Source: Actinomycetota bacterium (GTDB taxonomy: Bacteria > Actinomycetota > Acidimicrobiia > IMCC26256 > JACDBD01). From it: 25,973 nt of DNA. Below the pieces are notes generated by a model that was not told the origin of the DNA, made no database searches, and saw nothing but the letters and a program-made list of their open reading frames with translations. Of this stretch, positions 1 through 6,804 are shown piece after piece (within the stretch, counting starts at the first letter, position 1; every line of letters starts with the position of its first letter). The stretch covers positions 1-25,973 of the forward strand of contig JACDBD010000422.1 of the NCBI GenBank assembly GCA_013695115.1, written 5' to 3'. Both the position numbers and the translations under genes were made by a program.

Positions 1-15
1 GGGGCCCGAGCGGCC

Positions 16-40
16 CGGCCCGAAGGGCCGAGAGCGGGAG
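16..40 (+). promoter_or_regulatory. Hairpin and ribosome binding site before the aldolase gene
   Basis: CGGCCC (16-21) and GGGCCG (25-30) form a perfect 6-bp stem around GAA. It is followed by a purine-rich stretch with GGGAG at 36-40, which ends 7 nt before the ATG at 48 and is a good Shine-Dalgarno match. The GGCCC/AGCGGGAG composition vaguely recalls the leader repeats elsewhere in this window, but the window starts too close to tell. Confidence 0.4.
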
Positions 41-47
41 AGCAGCT

Positions 48-1076
48 ATGACGGATATCAAGGCGCTGAACGAGGTCGCCCGGGCGATCGTGGCCCCGGG
101 GAAGGGGATCCTCGCCGCCGACGAGAGCAGCGGCACGATCAAGAAGCGCTTCGACTCGATAGGGGTCGAGTCGACCGAGGAGAACCGGCGCGACTACCGG
201 GAAATGCTGTTCCGGGCGGACGTCGCCGACTACATCAGCGGCGTGATCCTCTACGACGAGACCATCCGCCAGCAGGCGGCCGACGGCTCCCGTCTCGTCG
301 AGGTGCTGGAGCGCCGGGGCATCATCCCCGGCATCAAGGTCGATCTCGGTGCCAAGCCGCTCGCGCTCGCCGACGAGGACGAGACCGTCACCGAGGGTCT
401 CGACGGGCTGCGGGAGCGGCTCGCCGAGTACCAGGAGCTGGGGGCGAAGTTCGCGAAATGGCGGGCGACGTACACCATCACCGACACGCTGCCGTCGCCG
501 TACGCGATCGACGTCAACGCCCACGCTCTGGCGCGGTACGCGGCACTCTGCCAGGAGAACGGGATCGTCCCGATTGTCGAGCCCGAGGTGCTCATGGACG
601 GTACCCACACGATCGAGCGGGCCGACGACGTCACCGCCTCGGTGCTCCACGAGCTGTTCGACGCGTTGTTCGACCAGCGGGTTGCGTTCGAGGGTGTGCT
701 GCTGAAGCCGAACATGGTGCTGCCCGGTTACGACGGCCAGCAGCGCGTCTCCGACGGGGTGATCGCGGCGAAGACCGTCCGCTGCTTCCGCTGGGTCGTG
801 CCCGCGGCCGTGCCCGGCATCGTCTTCCTGTCGGGCGGGCAGTCCGATGAGCAGGCGACCGCGCGGCTCAACGCGATGAACAAGCTCGGGCCCCAACCGT
901 GGGAGCTCAGCTTCTCGTACGGGCGGGCGCTCCAGTCGGCCGCGCTCAAGGCGTGGAAGGGCGAGGCGGCGAACCTCCCCGCTGCCCAGGCCGCGTTCGG
1001 CCACCGCTCCCGCTTGAACAGCGCCGCCCGCTCGGGTGCCTACAAGCCGGAGATGGAGCAGGCCGGAGCCAACTAG
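48..1076 (+). CDS. Class I fructose-bisphosphate aldolase
   Basis: The 342-residue protein is full length for the Schiff-base (metal-independent) aldolase family, which cleaves fructose-1,6-bisphosphate to dihydroxyacetone phosphate and glyceraldehyde-3-phosphate in the cytosol. The N-terminus carries the family signature GKGILAADESSGTIKKR (about residues 19-35). The Schiff-base lysine is K220 within LLKPNMVLPG, followed by the phosphate-binding FLSGGQSDEQAT segment and NKLGPQPWELSFSYGRALQ. The C-terminal tail ends SGAYKPEMEQAGAN. The ATG at 48 has GGGAG 7 nt upstream and begins where family proteins begin. Class I enzymes are less common than class II in bacteria; no class II gene is visible here. 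The gene is monocistronic and faces a convergent flavin-reductase-like gene only 8 nt beyond its stop, with no obvious terminator between. Function is well supported by the motifs. Confidence 0.97.
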   Translation: MTDIKALNEVARAIVAPGKGILAADESSGTIKKRFDSIGVESTEENRRDYREMLFRADVADYISGVILYDETIRQQAADGSRLVEVLERRGIIPGIKVDLGAKPLALADEDETVTEGLDGLRERLAEYQELGAKFAKWRATYTITDTLPSPYAIDVNAHALARYAALCQENGIVPIVEPEVLMDGTHTIERADDVTASVLHELFDALFDQRVAFEGVLLKPNMVLPGYDGQQRVSDGVIAAKTVRCFRWVVPAAVPGIVFLSGGQSDEQATARLNAMNKLGPQPWELSFSYGRALQSAALKAWKGEAANLPAAQAAFGHRSRLNSAARSGAYKPEMEQAGAN

Positions 1077-1084
1077 CCGCCCGC

Positions 1085-1666
1085 CTACCCCTCGGGCTCG
1101 TCGTTCTCGGTCGGGTCCACGTCGTAGCCGGCGTCCTCGAGTCGGCTCAGGAGCCGGTCGCGGATCGAGTCGCCGGGCTTGCGCGCCCGCTCGCCGGTGA
1201 CGCGCCACCCGTGGCGGGCCGAGTACAGCAGCGGTGGCTCCTTGAGCCGGCCGTACCCGTAGTCGGTGACGCGGGCGAAGAAAAGCTCGTGGTCGAACAT
1301 CTCCTTGCGCTCGAGCGTCTCGCACCGCAGCCAGGCGATGCAGTCGGGCACCACCGGGAGCCCGTCGACCATCTCCAGGTACTCCTCGGCGATGTAGCGG
1401 AAGCGCCGGCCCGGGTACGAGAAGTACTGGCCGGCGTCGATCTGGTCGCCCGCCAGGATCGACACCGAGAACACCCCCGCCGCCGCCATCACCGGGTGGG
1501 TGTCGTGCTTGGGCGACACCGATGCCATGACGATCGGATCCTCGAAGCTCACCTGGCTGATCCAGTGCGAGCAGTACGCTCGCACCAGCCCGTCGTGGAC
1601 GGCCGCGACCACCTGCACACCCCGGATCATCTGACCCAGGGCGCGCTTGAGCTTCGGGTCGATCAC
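1085..1666 (-). CDS. Flavin reductase-like (FMN-binding split barrel) protein
   Basis: The 193-residue protein opens with LKRALGQMIRGVQVVAAVHDG, followed by the pattern SHWISQVSFEDPIVMASVSPKHDTHPVM, typical of the flavin reductase-like split-barrel family that binds FMN and supplies reduced flavin or acts as an oxidoreductase. The section FSVSILAGDQ and the later ...FDHELFFARVTDYGYG continue the family pattern. The C-terminal ~40 residues (HGWRVTGERARKPGDSIRDRLLSRLEDAGYDVDPTENDEPEG) are a polar extension. GTG at 1666 is chosen because it aligns with usual family starts; its ribosome binding site is weak. It lies 38 nt downstream of a small helical protein gene on the same strand, so the two probably share a transcript. 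The substrate cannot be told from sequence. Confidence 0.85.
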   Translation of the reverse strand: MIDPKLKRALGQMIRGVQVVAAVHDGLVRAYCSHWISQVSFEDPIVMASVSPKHDTHPVMAAAGVFSVSILAGDQIDAGQYFSYPGRRFRYIAEEYLEMVDGLPVVPDCIAWLRCETLERKEMFDHELFFARVTDYGYGRLKEPPLLYSARHGWRVTGERARKPGDSIRDRLLSRLEDAGYDVDPTENDEPEG

Positions 1667-1704
1667 GGAGTGCCGATCAGGACGCGCCGATCACCGCGTG
1701 ACGG

Positions 1705-1965
1705 TCAGCCGCCCTGCTTCTTCGCCTCCTGGTACTCCTTGAGCGCGCGCCGGTGGCCGTTGACTCCGGATCCGATGATCCCGCCGTCGCGCATCTCCTT
1801 CACCGCCTTCTCGAGCTTCTTCACCCGCTCGTAGATGTCGTCTTCGGCGTTGGCCGACACGACCTGGTCGAGCGCGTCGTGGACGGTGTCGAGGTGCCGC
1901 CGGAACTGCCCGTACTCGTCGTCGAGCCGCTTCTTCGCCTCGTCGACCGACAGTGGCTTGGCCAT
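1705..1965 (-). CDS. Small charged helical protein, unknown function
   Basis: The 86-residue soluble protein has no family I recognise. It is strongly helical and charged, with a probable coiled-coil centre (DDEYGQFRRHLDTVHDALDQVV and DDIYERVKKLEKAVKEMRDGG) and no cysteine, signal or membrane segment. Reality as a gene is supported by a strong Shine-Dalgarno (GGGAGGAAG) 6-8 nt before the ATG at 1965 and by G/C-rich third codon positions. It is the first gene of a likely two-gene unit with the flavin-reductase-like gene and is transcribed divergently from the tRNA deacylase gene. A longer overlapping frame across 1691-2233 is not favoured. Confidence 0.75.
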   Translation of the reverse strand: MAKPLSVDEAKKRLDDEYGQFRRHLDTVHDALDQVVSANAEDDIYERVKKLEKAVKEMRDGGIIGSGVNGHRRALKEYQEAKKQGG

Positions 1966-2060
1966 GAGACTTCTTCCTCCCGGTTCGTGATGTTCCGTGG
2001 CAGGCTACGCGTTTCCGCGCGGCGACCGGAGCGAGCAGCCGCGAGCGAAGGGAGCTCGCC

Positions 2061-2113
2061 AGCGAGCGAGCGCCCGCGGGCCGGGTATCCCGGCCCGCAG
2101 CGAGGGAGCGAGG
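2061..2113 (+). repeat. Shortened copy of the leader repeat upstream of dtd
   Basis: This block shares AGCGAGCGCCCGCGGGCCGG and, after a deletion of about 20 bases, CCCGGCCCGCAGCGAG with the 111-bp repeats at 20241-20351 and 24635-24745, in the sense orientation before a gene. Its core is a perfect 10-bp hairpin (2076-2085 with 2089-2098, loop TAT). The preceding 50 bases (TTCCGCGCGGCGA then GAGCGAG) also resemble the 5' part of the full repeats. A real ribosome binding site (AAAGGAGGGG) lies between this block and the GTG of dtd, so here the repeat does not abut the start codon. Confidence 0.6.
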
Positions 2114-2132
2114 AAAGGAGGGGTGCCGGACC

Positions 2133-2570
2133 GTGCGGGCACTCGTCCAGCGGGTCACCGAGGCCCGAGTGCGGGTGGATCGCGAGGTCGTGGCGGAGAT
2201 CGGCCCCGGGCTGTGCGTCCTCGTGGGGGTCACTCATGACGACGGTGTCAGCGTCGCCGGGCGGCTGGCGGAGAAGGTCTGGAACCTGCGGATCTTCGAC
2301 GACGACGACGGCGTGATGAACCGGCCGGTCGCCGACATCGGCGGCGGCGTCCTGGTGGTGAGCCAGTTCACTCTCTACGGCTCGCTCTCCCGAGGCCGGC
2401 GCCCGTCGTGGGTGGCGGCGGCGCCGCCCGAGCAGGCCGAGCCGCTGGTCGACGTCTTTTCCGCCACCCTGCGCGACCTCGGTGCCGAGGTGGCCACGGG
2501 CCGCTTCGGCGCCCACATGCTGGTCGAGCTGGTCAACGACGGCCCCGTCACTCTCCTGATCGAGCCCTGA
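2133..2570 (+). CDS. dtd: D-aminoacyl-tRNA deacylase
   Basis: The 145-residue protein hydrolyses D-aminoacyl-tRNA (for example D-Tyr-tRNA), and mischarged glycyl-tRNA, as a cytosolic proofreading homodimer. It has the standard length and both active-site signatures: SQFTLYG (77-83) and NDGPVT (135-140) with the Gly-cisPro pair G137-P138 that excludes L-amino acids. The N-terminus [16 protein letters not shown] is diagnostic. GTG at 2133 is the start, with an AAAGGAGGGG ribosome binding site about 11 nt upstream. It is divergent from the small helical protein gene; the spacer holds a shortened copy of the leader repeat. Confidence 0.96.
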   Translation: MRALVQRVTEARVRVDREVVAEIGPGLCVLVGVTHDDGVSVAGRLAEKVWNLRIFDDDDGVMNRPVADIGGGVLVVSQFTLYGSLSRGRRPSWVAAAPPEQAEPLVDVFSATLRDLGAEVATGRFGAHMLVELVNDGPVTLLIEP

Positions 2571-2589
2571 CGCACTCATCAGGTTTCCT

Positions 2590-2607
2590 TTGCCCGAATG
2601 CGGGCAA
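2590..2607 (+). terminator. Inverted repeat after dtd, possible terminator or operator
   Basis: TTGCCCG (2590-2596) and CGGGCAA (2601-2607) form a perfect 7-bp stem with loop AATG, 20 nt after the dtd stop. No T-run follows, so a weak actinobacterial-type terminator or a protein-binding palindrome for the next gene are both possible. Confidence 0.35.
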
Positions 2608-2703
2608 CCTCCCGGGGTGGCGAGTACCCTCCTCCCTCCCGACCCGACGCGTCTCGTGCCCGCGACCAACGGCACCGGCCGTCCCCTCCCCCGCGGACCG
2701 GTA

Positions 2704-3009
2704 ATGGAACGCATCGACTCCACCCACAGCACCTGGATCTTCGACACCCAGCGCATGCGGTTCCGCCGCCTGCCGAAGGGCGTCGACCCGGCGACGCCGT
2801 CGCTCGAGAGCGACTGGCAGCCGTACTTCGCGCTCGACGTCGATCCTGAGTCGGGCGCATTCATGGTCGTGCTCAACGAGGACCGCACCCGCCTTCTGCG
2901 CGCCTGGCGCGCCGACGTCACCGGGCCTGCGGGCACCGACGAGACCGGTGCGCTGCGGACGAGGGAGCTACGGCTCGAGCCCAGCGGCGAGGGCCACCCC
3001 GATCGTTAG
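2704..3009 (+). CDS. Conserved-looking small soluble protein, unknown function
   Basis: The 101-residue reading from ATG 2704 (MERIDSTHSTWIFDTQRMRFRRLPKG) is preferred over longer upstream starts, whose added sequence is proline-rich with weaker codon bias. The protein is hydrophilic, with alternating strands (WQPYFALDVDPESGAFMVVLNEDRTRLLRAWRADV), and reads like a small beta-rich domain. No signal peptide, membrane helix or metal motif is present. I do not recognise the family. No clear Shine-Dalgarno precedes 2704; a possible -10 (TACCCT, about 2625) lies upstream. It stands alone between dtd and pcrA. Confidence 0.6.
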   Translation: MERIDSTHSTWIFDTQRMRFRRLPKGVDPATPSLESDWQPYFALDVDPESGAFMVVLNEDRTRLLRAWRADVTGPAGTDETGALRTRELRLEPSGEGHPDR

Positions 3010-3024
3010 GCCCGACCGCTAACG
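3004..3024 (+). terminator. Short hairpin over the stop codon, possible terminator
   Basis: CGTTAG (3004-3009, containing the TAG stop) pairs with CTAACG (3019-3024) around a 9-nt loop. It is short and lacks a T-tract, so termination is only a possibility. A second small inverted repeat (ACCGAC 3032-3037 with GTCGGT 3045-3050) lies just beyond, touching the putative pcrA -10. Confidence 0.3.
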
Positions 3025-3049
3025 GCGCGTCACCGACAGACCCCGTCGG

Positions 3050-3055
3050 TACGCT
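3050..3055 (+). promoter_or_regulatory. Candidate -10 box for leaderless pcrA transcript
   Basis: TACGCT matches the actinobacterial TANNNT -10 and ends 9 nt before the ATG at 3065. No Shine-Dalgarno separates them, as expected for a leaderless mRNA. No convincing -35 is seen. Confidence 0.45.
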
Positions 3056-3064
3056 GGCGGCGAG

Positions 3065-5338
3065 ATGCCGCAAGCCCCGTCCGATCTCCTATCCGGGCTC
3101 AACCCCGTCCAGCGCGAGGCCGCCAGCGCGCCCGACGGCCCGCTGCTCATCGTCGCGGGAGCCGGCTCGGGCAAGACGCGGGTGCTCACGCACCGCATCG
3201 CCTATCTGATCGCGGAACGCGAGATCTCGCCGTTCGGCCTGCTCGCGATCACGTTCACCAACAAGGCCGCCGGCGAGATGAAGGAGCGCGTCGCCGGGCT
3301 GGTCGGGCCGGTGGCCCGTCGGATGTGGGTCTCGACGTTCCACTCGGCCTGCGCCCGCATCCTACGACGCGAGGCCCCGAAGCTCGGGTATCGGTCGTCG
3401 TTCTCGATCTACGACCAGTCCGACTCGGTGCGCCTGGTCGACTACGTGCGGCGTGACCTGAACCTCGACCCCAAGCGGTACCCGCCCCGCAAGTTGCACG
3501 CGTCGATCTCGGCGATGAAGAACGACCTCGTGACCGTGGAGCAGGCCCAGGCCGACGCGATGACCCAACCGGAGCGGCGACTCGCAGACGTGTACCGCGA
3601 GTACCAGCGGCGCCTCCTCGAGGCGTCGGCGGCCGACTTCGACGACCTCCTCCTGCTGGCCGTTCGCCTGTTCCGCGAGCACCCCGACTCGCTCGCGCAC
3701 TGGCGGGGCCGTTTCCGCCACGTCCTGGTCGACGAGTTCCAGGACACCAATCAGGCCCAATGGGAGCTCGTGCGCATGCTGAGCGAAGAGCACCGCAACG
3801 TCACGGTTGTGGGTGACCAGGATCAGAGTGTGTACCGCTTTCGCGGAGCTGATTACCGGAACCTCCTGCGCTTCGAAGAGGAGTTCCCGGAAGCGACCGT
3901 CATCATCCTCGAGCAGAACTACCGCTCGACCCAGCGCATCCTCGACGCCGCCAACGCCGTCATCGCCAACAACGCCGCCCGCAAGCCCAAGCACCTCTGG
4001 ACCGAGCAGGTCGGGGGCGAGCTCATCACCCGCTACCACGCCGAGGACGAGCGCGACGAGGCCGCCTACGTCACCCACGAGATCGCCCGCCTGACCGACA
4101 CTGAGGGGTGCCGCTTCTCCGACCTCGCTGTCTTCTACCGGATGAACGCCCAGAGCCGCGTCATCGAGGAATCGCTCGTGCGGGCCGGCATCCCGTACCG
4201 CGTCGTGGGCGGCGTGAAGTTCTACGACCGCCGCGAAGTGAAGGACGCGCTCGCGTATCTCCGCAGCCTGGTCAACCCCGACGACGAGGTGAGCTGGAAG
4301 CGCATCGTCAATACGCCCAAGCGGGGCGTGGGCGACACGTCGGTGGCCAAGGTCTCGGCCCACGCCCAGGCCGCCGGCCTCACCTTCCGCGGCGCGCTCG
4401 AGCAGGCGGCGGCGGCCGGGGTCGGGGGCAAGGCGCTCGGCGGTGTCCAGGACCTGCTCGAGATCATGAGCGAGGTCGCGGGCGCGGCCGACACCGGCGT
4501 GGCCGCCACGGTCGAGGCCGTGCTCGAGGACACCGGCTACCTGGCCGAGCTCGAAGCCGACCGCTCGCTCGAGTCCGAGTCGCGCATCGAGAACCTGCGC
4601 GAGCTCGTCGGCGTGTGCCGCGAGTTCGACGAGGCGCTCGCCCGCGGCGACGTCACCGGACTGGCCGGCATCGCCGGGGACGGCGGTGAAGGCGACAACG
4701 AACCGACGATCCCGACCGGCCTGGGACGGGTGCAGGCGTTCCTCGAGGCGGTCGGGCTCGTCACCGACCTCGACGACCTCGAAGGCGAGCAGAGCACGGT
4801 CACGCTGATGACCCTGCACTCGGCCAAGGGACTGGAGTTCCCGGTGGTCTTCCTCACCGGGCTCGAGGACGGGATCTTCCCCCACCTCCGCAGCCTGGGC
4901 GATCCCGACGAGCTCGAGGAGGAGCGGCGCCTCTGTTATGTCGGCATCACGCGCGCACGGGAGCGGCTCTACCTGTGCCACGCTTGGAGCCGCACGCTCT
5001 TCGGTACCACCGACTACTACCCGCCCAGCCGCTTCCTCGACGAGGTCCCCGAGGAGCTGGTGCACGCGCTCGGCGTCGAACGGTCCGGCGGGATCGGCGC
5101 CCACCGCGAAGCGGTCGTGTCGGCCGCGCTCCGAGGGGACGGCGCACCCGCCGGCGCCCGCGGCGCCGAGAGCCTGGCGCTCAGAGTCGGCGACGACGTG
5201 GGCCACGAGACCTTCGGCGAGGGCGTCGTCCTCGACCTCATCGGCAACGGTGACCGCGCCGAAGCGGTGATCCGCTTCCGTGACGTCGGCGAGAAGCGCC
5301 TGCTCCTCGCGTGGGCGCCGCTCCAGAAGCTCTCGTGA
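3065..5338 (+). CDS. pcrA: ATP-dependent DNA helicase, UvrD/PcrA type
   Basis: The 757-residue SF1A helicase unwinds DNA 3'-5' in nucleotide excision and mismatch-type repair and clears stalled replication or transcription complexes. All motifs are present in order: Q-motif LNPVQREA (12-19), Walker A AGAGSGKT (31-38, K37), Ia TFTNKAAGEM, Walker B VDEFQDTNQ (D223-E224), III GDQDQSVYRFRGAD, IV EQNYRSTQRIL, V TLHSAKGLEFPVVFLTGLEDGIFPH, VI EEERRLCYVGITRARERLYL. The C-terminal ~50 residues (VGDDVGHETFGEGVVLDLIGNGDRAEAVIRF...) form the Tudor-like fold that PcrA/UvrD uses to contact RNA polymerase, which separates it from Rep or UvrD2. The 4-nt GTGA overlap with the OsmC-type gene implies co-translation. 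Length is normal and there are no lesions. Confidence 0.96.
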   Translation: MPQAPSDLLSGLNPVQREAASAPDGPLLIVAGAGSGKTRVLTHRIAYLIAEREISPFGLLAITFTNKAAGEMKERVAGLVGPVARRMWVSTFHSACARILRREAPKLGYRSSFSIYDQSDSVRLVDYVRRDLNLDPKRYPPRKLHASISAMKNDLVTVEQAQADAMTQPERRLADVYREYQRRLLEASAADFDDLLLLAVRLFREHPDSLAHWRGRFRHVLVDEFQDTNQAQWELVRMLSEEHRNVTVVGDQDQSVYRFRGADYRNLLRFEEEFPEATVIILEQNYRSTQRILDAANAVIANNAARKPKHLWTEQVGGELITRYHAEDERDEAAYVTHEIARLTDTEGCRFSDLAVFYRMNAQSRVIEESLVRAGIPYRVVGGVKFYDRREVKDALAYLRSLVNPDDEVSWKRIVNTPKRGVGDTSVAKVSAHAQAAGLTFRGALEQAAAAGVGGKALGGVQDLLEIMSEVAGAADTGVAATVEAVLEDTGYLAELEADRSLESESRIENLRELVGVCREFDEALARGDVTGLAGIAGDGGEGDNEPTIPTGLGRVQAFLEAVGLVTDLDDLEGEQSTVTLMTLHSAKGLEFPVVFLTGLEDGIFPHLRSLGDPDELEEERRLCYVGITRARERLYLCHAWSRTLFGTTDYYPPSRFLDEVPEELVHALGVERSGGIGAHREAVVSAALRGDGAPAGARGAESLALRVGDDVGHETFGEGVVLDLIGNGDRAEAVIRFRDVGEKRLLLAWAPLQKLS

Positions 5339-5802
5339 GCGAGGCCCGGGTTCACCGGTACCAGGCGCACTGCTCGTGGCGGGGATCGACCGGGGCCGGG
5401 TACGAGGGGTACGGCCGCGCCCACGAGGCCGGCGCGCCACCCGCGACCGCGGTGATGACGCTGTCGTCCGACCCGGCCTTCCGCGGCGACCCGACGCTGC
5501 TCAACCCCGAGCAGCTCGTCGTGCTGGCGGCGTCGTCGTGTCAGCTGCTCTCGTTCCTCGCGGTGGCGGCCCGAGCCCGGCTCGATGTGCGCGAGTACGA
5601 CGACGAGGCCGAAGCCGAGATGGACGAGGGTGACCCGCCGGCGCGCATCACCCGCATCGTGCTCCGCCCCCGGATCGTGTTGGCGGCGGGGCCGACGCGT
5701 GACCGGGTGGAGCATCTCGTCGACGTGGCCCACCGCGAGTGCTTCATCGCCAACTCGCTGCGTTCCGAGATGACGATTCAGCCGACGATCGAATTCTGCT
5801 AG
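5335..5802 (+). CDS. OsmC-type peroxiredoxin family protein
   Basis: The 155-residue protein belongs to the OsmC/Ohr fold, dimeric thiol peroxidases that reduce organic hydroperoxides. Both redox cysteines are visible: C69 in LAASSCQLLSFLAVAAR (the helix following the conserved NPEQLVV) and C136 in AHRECFIANSLRSEMTIQP. The N-terminal HCSWRGSTGAGYEGYGRAH matches the SalO/OsmC-like subgroup more than classical Ohr. GTG at 5335 is chosen over ATG 5311 because it gives the GTGA overlap with the pcrA stop seen repeatedly in this window, and because the homologous sequence begins there. Pairing with a DNA repair helicase is consistent with an oxidative-damage theme but may be incidental. Confidence 0.88.
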   Translation: MSEARVHRYQAHCSWRGSTGAGYEGYGRAHEAGAPPATAVMTLSSDPAFRGDPTLLNPEQLVVLAASSCQLLSFLAVAARARLDVREYDDEAEAEMDEGDPPARITRIVLRPRIVLAAGPTRDRVEHLVDVAHRECFIANSLRSEMTIQPTIEFC

Positions 5803-5808
5803 TTCCCA

Positions 5809-5855
5809 TTCTCGAGGCTGTGCAGTGCGGATTCCGCACGTCTCCGCCTCGAGAA
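5809..5855. terminator. Nested bidirectional hairpin terminator
   Basis: TTCTCGAGGC (5809-5818) and GCCTCGAGAA (5846-5855) are perfect 10-nt complements. Between them GTGCGG (5825-5830) and CCGCAC (5834-5839) make an inner 6-bp hairpin with an ATT loop. It lies exactly between the convergent stops at 5800-5802 and 5856-5858, which add CTAG on both outer sides. The position and symmetry fit a terminator serving both strands. Confidence 0.75.
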
Positions 5856-6335
5856 CTAGCCGGCGGAGAGGGTCGGTGCCGGGAGCCGCTTCCGGACGTC
5901 GATGATGAGGATCCCCTTGTCGGGCCCGGCTTTGGGGACGGTCACCTCGAACCGCTCGAGCTCCTCGCTCTGGAATCGGCGGTCGCCGCACGCGAACCGG
6001 TCGAACTGATCCTTCCACTTCACCGAGCAATTCGGGAGGTCCGACTGGTTGACCGCCAGCGCGACGACCTCGCCGTCCTCGAGCGCGAACACGATGCTGT
6101 CGTCGCCACCGAACGGGTCGGGGATGTAGTACGGACCCTCCTCACGAACCGAGTCCTCGACGTTGGACGCGAGCCCGGCCTCGAACGGCTGCGGCTTCTG
6201 GGGCGTGCTCCCGCCGTCTCGACCGGTCGATGCCACCAGCAGCACGGCCACGGCCACGCCCGCGAGCACGACCGCGCCGCCGGCGAACAGCAGCAAGTGA
6301 AGGTCGTCGCGGGCGGGGGGCACGCCGCCAGTCAA
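5856..6335 (-). CDS. Membrane-anchored Rieske-like domain without cluster ligands
   Basis: The protein of about 159 residues has one N-terminal membrane helix (LHLLLFAGGAVVLAGVAVAVLLVAS, about 12-36) and an exported domain. The domain follows the Rieske layout: YYIPDPFGGDDSIVFALEDGEVVALAV, then NQSDLPNCSVKWKDQFDRFACGDRRF, then LERFEVTVP...GILIIDVRKRLPAP. In place of the ligand motifs CxHxGC and CxxH it has QSDLPNC and ACGD, so the histidines and half the cysteines are gone; the two remaining cysteines could form a disulfide. TTG 6335 (or GTG 6323) is the likely start; the longer open frame above crosses the divergent gene. The Rieske relationship is my inference from pattern. The gene reality rests on codon bias, the helix and a matching terminator. 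Function unknown. Confidence 0.65.
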   Translation of the reverse strand: MTGGVPPARDDLHLLLFAGGAVVLAGVAVAVLLVASTGRDGGSTPQKPQPFEAGLASNVEDSVREEGPYYIPDPFGGDDSIVFALEDGEVVALAVNQSDLPNCSVKWKDQFDRFACGDRRFQSEELERFEVTVPKAGPDKGILIIDVRKRLPAPTLSAG

Positions 6336-6350
6336 GCATGGGTATCGTGA

Positions 6351-6371
6351 GCGGCCCGAGCGGGGGAGCGA
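6351..6371 (+). repeat. Partial leader-repeat 3' end acting as ribosome binding region
   Basis: CGGCCCGAGCGGGGGAGCGA here closely matches the end of the shortened repeat before dtd (CGGCCCGCAGCGAGGGAGCG), differing by one missing base and one substitution. It places GGGGGAG about 8 nt before the ATG at 6375, so it doubles as Shine-Dalgarno. It may be a decayed repeat or simple convergent purine-rich composition. Confidence 0.4.
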
Positions 6372-6374
6372 ACC

Positions 6375-6791
6375 ATGCAGCGGCGCTACCGCGTCGTCAT
6401 CGCCAAGCCCGGCCTCGACGGCCACGACCGCGGCGCCGAGGTGATCGCCCGCGCCCTGCGCGACGCGGGCTTCGAGGTCATCTACACCGGGGTGCACCAG
6501 ACGCCCGAGCAGGTGGCCGAGACCGCGCTCCAGGAGGACGCCGACGCCGTCGGGCTGTCGGTGCTCTCGGGCGCGCACCTCACGCTCTTCCCCCGGGTGG
6601 TCGAGCTGCTGCGGGGGAAGGGCATCGACGACGTCCTCGTCTTCGGCGGCGGGATCATTCCCGAGGGTGACGTCGGCAAGCTGAAGGACGCGGGGCTTGC
6701 GGCCCTGTTCACGCCGGGTGCGCAGCTGGCCGACATCACCGGCTGGCTCGAGCACGCCCTCGACGAACGAGAGACGCAGCCCGCGAGCTAG
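6375..6791 (+). CDS. B12-binding small subunit of an acyl-CoA mutase
   Basis: The 138-residue stand-alone cobalamin-binding domain matches the C-terminal domain of methylmalonyl-CoA mutase and the small subunits of split mutases (methylmalonyl-, isobutyryl- or hydroxyisobutyryl-CoA mutase). It has [18 protein letters not shown] with the DxHxxG base-off cobalamin motif (H17 is the lower cobalt ligand), then the SxL motif (GLSVLSGAH) and the FGGGIIP glycine-rich motif that cradles the nucleotide tail. It needs a large catalytic subunit, not present in this window. It is 13 nt upstream of sucC, so it is almost certainly cotranscribed with sucCD. That favours methylmalonyl-CoA mutase (product succinyl-CoA, the sucCD substrate), but the exact substrate is not proven. 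Confidence 0.9.
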   Translation: MQRRYRVVIAKPGLDGHDRGAEVIARALRDAGFEVIYTGVHQTPEQVAETALQEDADAVGLSVLSGAHLTLFPRVVELLRGKGIDDVLVFGGGIIPEGDVGKLKDAGLAALFTPGAQLADITGWLEHALDERETQPAS

Positions 6792-6804
6792 CGTCCCCCT
6801 TCGC

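Noticed and set aside
2590..2703. Upstream extension of the small hypothetical gene to TTG 2590
   Set aside because: The added residues are proline-rich with weaker codon bias and cross an inverted repeat; ATG 2704 is preferred.
1821..2936. 371-codon minus-strand frame across dtd
   Set aside because: dtd and the small helical gene explain the region with motifs and ribosome binding sites; this frame has no recognisable domain.
3362..5440. 692-codon minus-strand open frame opposite pcrA
   Set aside because: It is the mirror of a G/C-biased gene with all helicase motifs on the plus strand and shows no domain of its own.
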